Part shown: piece after piece, positions 57,523 to 64,000 of the stretch
Layout: every line of letters starts with the position of its first letter
Position numbering within the stretch: the first letter of the stretch is position 1
Assembly (NCBI RefSeq): GCF_023656515.1
Contig: NZ_JAMOFV010000006.1
Span: 3,270,036 to 3,334,035, forward strand
Source: Clostridium swellfunianum
GTDB lineage: Bacteria > Bacillota > Clostridia > Clostridiales > Clostridiaceae
Length of the DNA stretch: 64,000 bases
Reading direction: 5' to 3'
Program-made: the position numbers and the translations under genes
Notes under the pieces: generated by a model
Databases searched by the model: none
What the model saw: only the letters and a program-made list of their open reading frames with translations
What the model was told of the DNA's origin: nothing

Positions 57523-58155
57523 ATGAAAAACCAAAATCTAAACAAGCTCGTAAAAATCTCACTACTAGGAGCTATGGCGTTTATTTTAATGTTCTTTGAA
57601 TTAAGACTGCCGTTGTTTCCGGACTTTTTGAAAATCGATATTAGCGATGTGCCTGCATTACTTGGAGCCTTTGCACTTGGTCCAGTATCAGGAGTTGTGA
57701 TTGAATTTTTGAAGAACTTACTACACGGATTTATAAAAGGTTCAAGTACAATGTGGGTAGGAGAACTTGCGAACTTTATAGTGGGTTCAGCTTATGTGTT
57801 CACAGCTGGAGCAATATATAAGAGAAATAAATCTAAGAAAACAGCTATACAAGGAATGGTTATTGGGATACTAGCTATGGTTATTGTAGCATCAATAGTT
57901 AATTACTTTGTATTAATACCATTTTATGCTACTCTTTATCATATGGATATTAAAGGAATTGTTGCAATGGCTGCGAAGGCTAATGCTAGGATAACTAGCT
58001 TATGGGCATATGTTTTGTGGGCGGTAATACCATTTAATGCCATAAAGGGAGTGGTAATAGCTGCAATAACTGCTCCTGCATATAAGAAAGTATCTCCTAT
58101 ATTCCATAGAGAAGCGTTAGTAGATACTAAGAAAGAAAAGTTAAATCAAATATAA
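57523..58155 (+). CDS. ribU: Riboflavin ECF transporter S component
   Basis: RibU is the membrane substrate-binding subunit of the ECF-type riboflavin importer, working with a shared EcfAA'T module encoded elsewhere. The 210-residue protein has six helices and the family pattern LGAMAFILMFFELRLPLFP, DISDVPALLGAFALGP, and EFLKNLLHGFIKGSS. GGAGGGGTAT precedes the ATG. Control by the FMN riboswitch confirms the substrate class. Confidence 0.94.
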   Translation: MKNQNLNKLVKISLLGAMAFILMFFELRLPLFPDFLKIDISDVPALLGAFALGPVSGVVIEFLKNLLHGFIKGSSTMWVGELANFIVGSAYVFTAGAIYKRNKSKKTAIQGMVIGILAMVIVASIVNYFVLIPFYATLYHMDIKGIVAMAAKANARITSLWAYVLWAVIPFNAIKGVVIAAITAPAYKKVSPIFHREALVDTKKEKLNQI

Positions 58156-58164
58156 TGAAAAATG

Positions 58165-58214
58165 AAACCTTCTTAAATTCTTATGTTTATAAGAATTTAA
58201 GAAGGTTTATCTTT
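58165..58214. terminator. Bidirectional terminator between ribU and rimI
   Basis: A perfect 20-bp stem (58165-58184 with 58189-58208) with a GTTT loop serves the convergent genes ribU and rimI. A short TATCTTTT follows on the + strand. Confidence 0.9.
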
Positions 58215-58232
58215 TAAGTGAGTATTATTGAA

Positions 58233-58679
58233 TTATACTTTGTGTTTCCACATTATAACTGCGTCTTCTTTTGTATCCGCATAGTAACCTTTCCTAATAC
58301 CTGCTTCTATAAAGCCATGTTTCTTATAGAGGTTTTGAGCAACTGTATTAGATTTTCTTACTTCTAAGGTCATGGAAGCTATGCTTTCTAATTTACAAAG
58401 CTCTATTAAAGCTTCCACAATCATATCTCCAGCACCTAGGCCTCTGTATTCAGGATGAACGGCAATATTGGTTATGTGCCCCTCACCAAGGATATTCCAC
58501 ACACCTCCAAAACCTATTACCAATCCATCCTTAATTGCAATTACATATCGAGCAAGTTCATTTTCAAGTTCTTTTTCAATAGATTCTCTTGTCCAAGGAG
58601 TTTTAAAGCTTAAGGTGCTTATATAAAGCACTTGATTTACATGGGTTTCATTAAAAGGGACTATTTCTATCTTATTCAT
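58233..58679 (-). CDS. rimI: Ribosomal-protein-S18-alanine N-acetyltransferase
   Basis: RimI is a GNAT acetyltransferase that modifies the N-terminus of S18. The 148-residue protein has the acetyl-CoA loop RGLGAG in VHPEYRGLGAGDMIVEAL and a C-terminal Tyr/Phe-rich strand. It overlaps tsaB by 8 bases on the same strand and completes the tsaE-tsaB-rimI cluster common in Firmicutes, normally followed by tsaD, which is absent here. Confidence 0.92.
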   Translation of the reverse strand: MNKIEIVPFNETHVNQVLYISTLSFKTPWTRESIEKELENELARYVIAIKDGLVIGFGGVWNILGEGHITNIAVHPEYRGLGAGDMIVEALIELCKLESIASMTLEVRKSNTVAQNLYKKHGFIEAGIRKGYYADTKEDAVIMWKHKV

Positions 58680-59385
58680 TGCTGACTATCCTCATCTTCT
58701 CATCATACTCTCTTTCAGCTTGAGGTTTTCTTAAATAGATAGGAGCAGAGGTATAGAGATCATCATGCATGCCTTGCTCTAAAAGTTTCATTCCTAATTC
58801 TCCAAGAGAAGAGGCACGAACTAAATTAAGATGTTTTGGAGCAAATAAAACTGAACTTAAGCATTCAGATAGTTTAACTCTAAACTTGTCTACAGCATCG
58901 CCTATGAAAGTTGCAGACGTACCCTCCTTATTAAGCATTTCTATTAGTTCATCTATATGCAGAATCATATAGTCACTATTCTTAACTAGGATTCCATTTT
59001 TAAAAGAGTAGAAAGCTGTGTAAACATTGTCTCTTAAAGCATCAAGGATAGGGCAGATTATTCCATCAGTATATGCCATATTGTGGGCTAAAGCGTCCAA
59101 TGAAGAAATAGAAACAAAAGGCTTGCCGCTTCCCTGGCTCAATCCTTTGATCATAGACATTCCAATTCTAAGCCCTGTAAATGAACCGGGACCTTTAGAA
59201 ACAACGTATCCATCTATATCTTTTATGTTAAGCTGAAGATTTTTTAGAAGGTTATCCACTAGAGGCATAAGCACAATGGAGTGCTGCTTCTTGTTATTTA
59301 AGCTTATCTCCCCTAGAAGTTTTTCATTATCCAACACTGCGCAGCTTGCTGACTCTGTAGCTGAATCTATACTTAGAACTATCAT
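58672..59385 (-). CDS. tsaB: tRNA t6A biosynthesis protein TsaB
   Basis: TsaB is a scaffold that with TsaD and TsaE transfers threonylcarbamoyl to tRNA A37. The 237-residue protein has the pseudo-kinase fold: VLSIDSATESASCAVLDNE at the N-terminus and GPGSFTGLRIGMSMIKGL. AAAGGAG lies just before the ATG inside the tsaE end. It overlaps tsaE by 4 bases. Confidence 0.93.
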   Translation of the reverse strand: MIVLSIDSATESASCAVLDNEKLLGEISLNNKKQHSIVLMPLVDNLLKNLQLNIKDIDGYVVSKGPGSFTGLRIGMSMIKGLSQGSGKPFVSISSLDALAHNMAYTDGIICPILDALRDNVYTAFYSFKNGILVKNSDYMILHIDELIEMLNKEGTSATFIGDAVDKFRVKLSECLSSVLFAPKHLNLVRASSLGELGMKLLEQGMHDDLYTSAPIYLRKPQAEREYDEKMRIVSNE

Positions 59386-59840
59386 AACTTAATCTCCTTT
59401 AAATAATCATATCTTTCGCCATAGGCTTCTATAGTAATTTTTCTATAGCCTTCACCACATTCAGGCAACTTTTCGATATGTATTGTTATATTCTCTCTTG
59501 GAATTAATTCATCAATATAATTCGCCCATTCCACTATGCTGACTGCTTCTGAAAATATATATTCATCAAATCCTATTGCGGCTATCTCGTCAGGATCATT
59601 AACTCTGTATACATCAAAATGGTAAAGTTTAAGTCTGCCATCATATTCATTAACTATAGTAAAGGTAGGACTAGTTATGTAATCTTCAATCTCAAGTCCT
59701 TTTGCTATTCCTTTTGTTATATGTGTTTTACCTGTGCCTAAATCGCCTATAAGGCAAATTATATCTCCAGGTTTTGCGAGAGAACCAACCTGCCTGCCTA
59801 GTTCTATTGTTTGTTCTACTTTATCTACAATAAATTCCAT
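59382..59840 (-). CDS. tsaE: tRNA t6A biosynthesis ATPase TsaE
   Basis: TsaE binds and hydrolyses ATP to recycle the TsaD-TsaB complex. The 152-residue protein has the Walker A LIGDLGTGKTHITKGIA, TSPTFTIVNEY, HFDVYRVND, and the IVEWANYI motif. GGGAGTG precedes the ATG. It is the first gene of the tsaE-tsaB-rimI unit, divergent from the lipoprotein gene. Confidence 0.94.
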   Translation of the reverse strand: MEFIVDKVEQTIELGRQVGSLAKPGDIICLIGDLGTGKTHITKGIAKGLEIEDYITSPTFTIVNEYDGRLKLYHFDVYRVNDPDEIAAIGFDEYIFSEAVSIVEWANYIDELIPRENITIHIEKLPECGEGYRKITIEAYGERYDYLKEIKL

Positions 59841-59956
59841 AAAAATTCACTCCCAAAATACTGCTTTTCGAGCTAATACAGTCTTATATAATATTAAAAC
59901 ACATAAATAAAAAAAGCAATTCTTATAATATTATTGACAGTATGGTAACTTTTAAT

Positions 59957-59985
59957 TTGCATAATACGTATAACTTATGTAAAAT
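59957..59985 (+). promoter_or_regulatory. Promoter of the ZnuA-like lipoprotein gene
   Basis: TTGCAT (59957-59962) and TAAAAT (59980-59985) are spaced by 17 bases. Transcription would start near 59992, after the in-frame ATG at 59991, which supports the start at 60024. Confidence 0.65.
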
Positions 59986-60023
59986 AATACATGAAAATAC
60001 ATATACAGGGGAGATTAGACCTC

Positions 60024-60959
60024 ATGAAAAAATATATATATTTATGTTTAATGTTTTTTGCATTTATGCTAACTGCTTGTGGTAATAAAGAAAAAAATAT
60101 TGAAGAGAAGCCTGCGGCTCAGGAAACTATAGAAAAAGAACTTTCCCTAAACATTGTTACTACGAATAAGCTCCTCTATAATATGGTTAAAGATATTATT
60201 GGAGACAGGCATTCCATAGATTACATGTTTACTTCAAGGGATAAGCTTTGGAGTTTTAACTATACAGAAGACAGTCTAAACAGTATAAGCAAAAAAGACT
60301 TATTTTTCTACTGGGGATCAGGAATTGAGCCTTGGTCAGAAGATTTTGTAGGCAAACTTACTAAAAGTAAAGTAGGCACAGTAAGTATATCCCGTGGGAT
60401 AAAATTTGCTCTATTAGGCAAGGAAATTAAGTATAAGGAAATTTCTCTAAAAGATAATCCGTATTTTTATATGAATATAGATAATTATAAAATAGCTATG
60501 CTGAATATTAAAAATGCAATTCAGGACAAGGATACAAAGGACAGAGATATTTATGAGAAAAATTTTTCAACATCAATCAAAAAGGTTGAGGAAGTTCAGA
60601 AGAAGCTTAAGGAAACAGCAGATAAATTAAAGGGTTATACTTTTGTAGTAGATGGTGATGAGTTAGATTACTTTACCAGCTATTACGGATTTAAAACTTT
60701 AAAGATTTATAATTATGGCATAAATCTTACATCTAAGGAAATTGAGGCAAACTTAAAAGTTGAGGAAAAGGTTAAAGAAGAAAAAAATGTAGTGTTTTTA
60801 TATGAGTCTGATGGAGAATTGAAATCGAATGAAGCATTGATTAAAAAGTATAATTTTAAAACTTCAAATATAATAGTATATAAAGATGATGTCAAGTATA
60901 TTGATATTTTAGCTAATAATTTAAGAAGCTTGGAAGGGGTAGTTCCAGTAACGCAATAA
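60024..60959 (+). CDS. ZnuA/TroA-like lipoprotein missing metal-binding histidines
   Basis: The 311-residue lipoprotein has the lipobox LTAC (Cys19) and the overall layout of cluster A-I metal-binding proteins: TTNKLLYNMVKDIIGDRHSI, KKDLFFYWGSGIEPWSEDF, a helical region with YEKNFSTSIKKVEEVQKKL, and FVVDGDELDYFTSYYGF. The usual zinc or manganese ligands are missing: DPH of the first site reads DKLW, and the DPHVW-like segment reads DNPYFY. The His of the YFA-YGL segment is Asp. No ABC permease or ATPase is nearby. GGGGAGA before the ATG at 60024 fixes the start. Metal transport is therefore doubtful. Confidence 0.65.
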   Translation: MKKYIYLCLMFFAFMLTACGNKEKNIEEKPAAQETIEKELSLNIVTTNKLLYNMVKDIIGDRHSIDYMFTSRDKLWSFNYTEDSLNSISKKDLFFYWGSGIEPWSEDFVGKLTKSKVGTVSISRGIKFALLGKEIKYKEISLKDNPYFYMNIDNYKIAMLNIKNAIQDKDTKDRDIYEKNFSTSIKKVEEVQKKLKETADKLKGYTFVVDGDELDYFTSYYGFKTLKIYNYGINLTSKEIEANLKVEEKVKEEKNVVFLYESDGELKSNEALIKKYNFKTSNIIVYKDDVKYIDILANNLRSLEGVVPVTQ

Positions 60960-61030
60960 ATGTATTTAATATAATCCAGAAGCATATAAATAGATATGAT
61001 AGAACATTTCATATAAAATTAATAAATTGT

Positions 61031-61059
61031 TTGAATTTTATCTCAATTTTATGTATAAT
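61031..61059 (+). promoter_or_regulatory. Promoter of the CBS-ACT gene
   Basis: TTGAAT (61031-61036) and TATAAT (61054-61059) are spaced by exactly 17 bases, 36 bases before the ATG. Confidence 0.8.
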
Positions 61060-61094
61060 AGGCATAAAAGAGAGTTAGGGGGAGTGTAGTAACT

Positions 61095-61715
61095 ATGTTT
61101 GTTAAGAATTTAATGCTTCCGATGGAAAAGTTAATTACAATTGCACCAGGTGAGACCATAAAAAAAGCTCTTGAATTAATTGAAGAAAATAATTTTTTAT
61201 CTATTCCGGTGGCAGAAGGGGATAAGTTCTATGGCTCTATTTCAAAGGATAGAATTTACGCCTTCTATTATGAGAAAAGCGTAGATAAAGCTTGCTTGTT
61301 ATCAGATTTTAAGGTTGAGAATGTAATGAGGACAGACGTTCCAACAATTCATCCTCTGGAGCAGATCGAAAAGGCGGCTCATTTCCTTGAAATTAAGAAT
61401 ATTGCTTTTGTAGCTGTGGTTGATGAATACAATTCTTTTAAGGGTATAGTTACTCATCATGCTATATTCCACGAATTTACAGAGCTTTTTGGACTTAATA
61501 AGGGAAGGCGCTTAGCTGTTATAGCTTACGACATTCCAGGGCAAGTATCAAAACTTTCAAGGATTATTACTGAAAATGGCGGAGATATTATAAGCTTTGT
61601 TGTGGTAGATCCAAAGAGCGTTACTGATGTAAAAGAAATAGTTATAAGAGTTAGAACAGAAAACTTCCAGGAGATACTTGGAAAAGTCAAAGACTCTGGA
61701 TTTAAAATTCAATAG
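61095..61715 (+). CDS. CBS-domain pair plus ACT domain protein
   Basis: The 206-residue cytoplasmic protein has two CBS motifs (VKNLMLPMEKLITIAPGETI with FLSIPVAEGDKFYGSISKD, and VENVMRTDVPTIHPLEQI with FVAVVDEYNSFKGIVTHH). These are followed by a C-terminal ACT domain (AVIAYDIPGQVSKLSRIITE) that may bind an amino acid. The layout resembles AcuB-like proteins, which sense adenosine nucleotides. No function is assigned. GGGGGAGTG precedes the ATG. Confidence 0.85.
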   Translation: MFVKNLMLPMEKLITIAPGETIKKALELIEENNFLSIPVAEGDKFYGSISKDRIYAFYYEKSVDKACLLSDFKVENVMRTDVPTIHPLEQIEKAAHFLEIKNIAFVAVVDEYNSFKGIVTHHAIFHEFTELFGLNKGRRLAVIAYDIPGQVSKLSRIITENGGDIISFVVVDPKSVTDVKEIVIRVRTENFQEILGKVKDSGFKIQ

Positions 61716-61722
61716 ATTATTG

Positions 61723-61767
61723 AAACTCCTCATACAGAATTGCTGTATGAGGAGTTTTTGCTTTTAT
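61723..61767 (+). terminator. Terminator after the CBS-ACT gene
   Basis: A perfect 15-bp stem (61723-61737 with 61743-61757) with an AATTG loop is followed by TTGCTTTT. Confidence 0.9.
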
Positions 61768-61832
61768 TAAATTTGATTTAAAAAATGATAGAAGTGAAAA
61801 AAACTATGTCAATAAATTATATTTTCCAATTA

Positions 61833-61861
61833 TTGTAATTAAGAGAGCAGTATGATAAAAT
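61833..61861 (+). promoter_or_regulatory. Promoter of the M6 protease gene
   Basis: TTGTAA (61833-61838) and TAAAAT (61856-61861) are spaced by 17 bases. The inverted repeat GGTAAATTA/TAATTTACC (61879-61887, 61905-61913) lies in the leader downstream. Confidence 0.7.
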
Positions 61862-61878
61862 TGGATTTGTAAATAAAA

Positions 61879-61913
61879 GGTAAATTAGTTGTACAAGCAT
61901 ACTGTAATTTACC
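61879..61913. repeat. Inverted repeat in the M6 protease leader
   Basis: GGTAAATTA and TAATTTACC are 9-base inverted halves separated by 17 bases, between promoter and start codon. It could be an operator or a leader hairpin. Confidence 0.6.
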
Positions 61914-61946
61914 AAATAAATTACATAAGTAAGAAGGGGGTAAAAT

Positions 61947-64000
61947 ATGTTATCAAAAAAATTTTTATCAGTAATGACATCAGCATTTTTGCTTGCAGGT
62001 GTTGGGGCAACTTCAGCAGCAAAAACAGTTAATCCAGTTGTTCCTGAACAAACTGTTTCAATTGGACAAGATGTAGGCGGACCTACTGATTTATCTATTG
62101 CAAACGAAGAAAAAGTTATTGAAATGCTTAAGAAGGAAGGCAAGATTGCTAAAAATGCTACTTATGAAGAAGCTCAAAAGGTTTACTTAAAGTTTATGCA
62201 GGAGGCAGCTAAAGCAAATAAAAAGCTTCCAATATCCAAATTTGAGAGAGATTTAAAGGCTAAGCAAAATCAAAGGGTTGAAAAATATAAGTTTGAGAAA
62301 AGGACTACAGATACCAACCCTAAGAAGGTAAATGTTTTAACATTATTAGTAGATTACCAGGATTATAAACATAACAGCATTCAACCAGGCGAGTCTGATA
62401 TGTATTATAAAGATTATAGCCATAAGCATTTTGAAGATATGATATATGGCGATAATGGCTATGAAGGCCCAAATGGTGAAAAGCTTATTTCTATGAAACA
62501 ATACTATCTAGAGCAGTCAGGTGGCAGTTTAATAGTTGAAGGTAAAGTTGCCGGATGGTATACACTACCTCAGACAGCTGCTTATTACGGAGCAGAACAA
62601 GGTGGCTCAAACGATGTTAAGCCAAGAAATGCTGTTGCTCATGCCCTTCAATTAGCAGCAAAGGATTCCAATATAAACTTTGCAGATTTTGATAAGGAAG
62701 ATATATATGATTCAGATGGTGATGGAAATTATAATGAGCCAGATGGAATCATAGACTACCTAATGGTTCTACATGCTGGCGTTGGGCAGGAAGCTGGCGG
62801 TGGTAGCCTTGGAAGTGATGCTATATGGTCACACAGATGGAATTTAGGTGGACTATATAAAATACCTGGGACTAACTACTATGCATATGACTACACAATA
62901 GAGCCAGAAGACGGAGCAGCAGGGGTATTTGCCCATGAATTCGGACATAACTTAGGATTGCCAGACGAATACGATACAAACTATACATCAACTACAAGTG
63001 AACCTATAGCCATGTGGTCAATAATGTCTTCTGGCAGCTGGAGTGGAAAGGTTCCTGGTACTGAGCCAACAGGATTTAGTCCATATGCAAAAGAAATATT
63101 TCAGGCACTTTACGGTGGAAACTGGCAAAAGCAAATTAATATAGATTTTAATAAGTTAACTAGCGCAGGAGCTAAAGTAACTTTAAGACAGGCTGATGAG
63201 GAAGGTCAGGCAGTAAAAGTTAGTCTTCCTGATAAAGCGCATGTGATAACTACTCCAACTAGCGGAAAGAATGCTTATTGGGGTGGAAAAGGTCACGATG
63301 GAGCTCCAATCCTTACTAACATGACTACAAATGTTGATCTAACTGGAAAGACTTCAGCAACTCTTAAGTTTAAGACTTGGTATGATATAGAAGAAGGTTG
63401 GGACTATGCTTCAGTTCAGGTTAGAGAAGTAGGAACAACTGATTGGACATACCTGCAAAATAATTTAACTACAAGTGAGGGAGATCCTCAAAGAGATGTA
63501 ATAGTTCCTCATGGAATAACTGGAGCATCGAATGGCTGGGTAGATGCATCATTTGATTTAAGTAATTTTGCTGGTAAGAAGATAGAAGTAAAGTTAGAGT
63601 ATGAAACAGATGCATATAGCTTTGGTGCGGGCTGGTACGTTGATGATATCCAAGTACTTGCTGGCGACACAACTATTTTATCAGATGATGCTGAAGGTAC
63701 TGATAAGTTTGCATTAAACGGTTTTGAAAAGAACACAGGAACTGTTTATGCACCACATTATTATTTAGTAGAATGGAGAAATCATCACGGTGTTGATACA
63801 GGCCTTGCACACGTGGGTACATTGGGACAAGCTTTCGCTTATGATCCAGGTATGGTAGTTTGGTATGTCGACAATTACTTTACTGACAACTGGGGCGGAG
63901 TTCACCCTGGTGAAGGATATTTAAGCGTAGTTGATGCAGATCAGAAGAATCAATACTGGTATTTTGATGATGCTTCAAAGAAACCTGTAATAGCTAGCAG
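61947..64000 (+). CDS. Immune inhibitor A-type M6 metalloprotease, 3' end outside window
   Basis: The frame runs open to the window edge, giving 684 codons of a protein that is usually about 800. It starts with a signal peptide (SVMTSAFLLAGVGATSA) and a propeptide of about 90 residues, then the M6 catalytic domain with the zinc motif HEFGHNLGLPDEYD (H330, E331, H334, D340). A calcium-like DSDGDGNYNEPDG loop precedes it. From about residue 440 to 590 lies a MAM/VEG-like beta domain (LKFKTWYDIEEGWDYASVQ, YVDDIQV). InhA proteases are secreted and degrade host or matrix proteins. The ATG at 61947 follows GAAGGGGGT. The missing C-terminus hides any anchor. Confidence 0.93.
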   Translation, partial: MLSKKFLSVMTSAFLLAGVGATSAAKTVNPVVPEQTVSIGQDVGGPTDLSIANEEKVIEMLKKEGKIAKNATYEEAQKVYLKFMQEAAKANKKLPISKFERDLKAKQNQRVEKYKFEKRTTDTNPKKVNVLTLLVDYQDYKHNSIQPGESDMYYKDYSHKHFEDMIYGDNGYEGPNGEKLISMKQYYLEQSGGSLIVEGKVAGWYTLPQTAAYYGAEQGGSNDVKPRNAVAHALQLAAKDSNINFADFDKEDIYDSDGDGNYNEPDGIIDYLMVLHAGVGQEAGGGSLGSDAIWSHRWNLGGLYKIPGTNYYAYDYTIEPEDGAAGVFAHEFGHNLGLPDEYDTNYTSTTSEPIAMWSIMSSGSWSGKVPGTEPTGFSPYAKEIFQALYGGNWQKQINIDFNKLTSAGAKVTLRQADEEGQAVKVSLPDKAHVITTPTSGKNAYWGGKGHDGAPILTNMTTNVDLTGKTSATLKFKTWYDIEEGWDYASVQVREVGTTDWTYLQNNLTTSEGDPQRDVIVPHGITGASNGWVDASFDLSNFAGKKIEVKLEYETDAYSFGAGWYVDDIQVLAGDTTILSDDAEGTDKFALNGFEKNTGTVYAPHYYLVEWRNHHGVDTGLAHVGTLGQAFAYDPGMVVWYVDNYFTDNWGGVHPGEGYLSVVDADQKNQYWYFDDASKKPVIAS

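Overview
The window is a stretch of core chromosome from an AT-rich, endospore-forming Firmicute, most like a Clostridium sensu stricto. This rests on the sporulation and germination genes present (a GerA-family receptor operon, spoIIR, ypeB, spoIID, a spoIIQ-type gene, spoIIID-mbl, yyaC), the near-exclusive use of AGA/AGG for arginine, frequent TTG starts behind strong Shine-Dalgarno sequences, and the clostridial order comFC - raiA RNA - hpf - secA - prfB. I see no rRNA, tRNA, CRISPR array, insertion sequence or prophage. Both window ends cut genes: cphA at the left and an immune-inhibitor-A-type protease at the right.

Layout. 1-3.1 kb: the 3' part of cyanophycin synthetase, then ispE of the MEP isoprenoid pathway. 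3.2-9.4 kb: spore germination receptor A-B-C, spoIIR, ypeB. 9.5-17.5 kb: ddl, a DUF1934 protein, a sigma-54 activator with no sensor domain, a small helical protein, pyrG, a small zinc-ribbon-like protein, rho, rpmE, tdk. 17.5-24.7 kb: the DUF1385 protein, prmC, prfA, a ZIP transporter, tsaC/sua5, a YwlE-type arginine phosphatase, rpiB, upp. 24.9-30.8 kb: a six-gene operon with IPP isomerase type 2, mevalonate kinase, diphosphomevalonate decarboxylase, a two-TM protein, a TctA-like permease and phosphomevalonate kinase. 31-39.6 kb: dCMP deaminase, wall-polymer precursor genes (tagO/wecA type, mnaA), ywmB-murA-spoIID-spoIIQ, spoIIID-mbl. 39.7-48.4 kb: yyaC, SAM riboswitch-metK, nagA, recD2, a degenerate ComFA-like protein, comFC. 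48.4-57.2 kb: raiA RNA, hpf, secA, prfB with its programmed frameshift, an M28 peptidase, tex. 57.2-64 kb: FMN riboswitch-ribU, tsaE-tsaB-rimI, a ZnuA-like lipoprotein, a CBS-ACT protein and the M6 protease.

The most interesting region is 24.9-30.8 kb. It encodes every enzyme from mevalonate to IPP/DMAPP but neither HMG-CoA synthase nor HMG-CoA reductase. In the same operon sits a permease related to the tricarboxylate transporter TctA with a tiny two-helix partner. The cell also carries ispE, so it very likely makes isoprenoids by the MEP route. The simplest reading is a salvage system that imports external mevalonate, a small carboxylate, and converts it to IPP. Arginine codon use differs in four of these genes (16 of 39 Arg codons are CGN, against 1 of 16 in fni and 1 of 10 in upp), which suggests that part of the operon was acquired. 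All functional calls come from reading sequence and motifs; no database search was possible.
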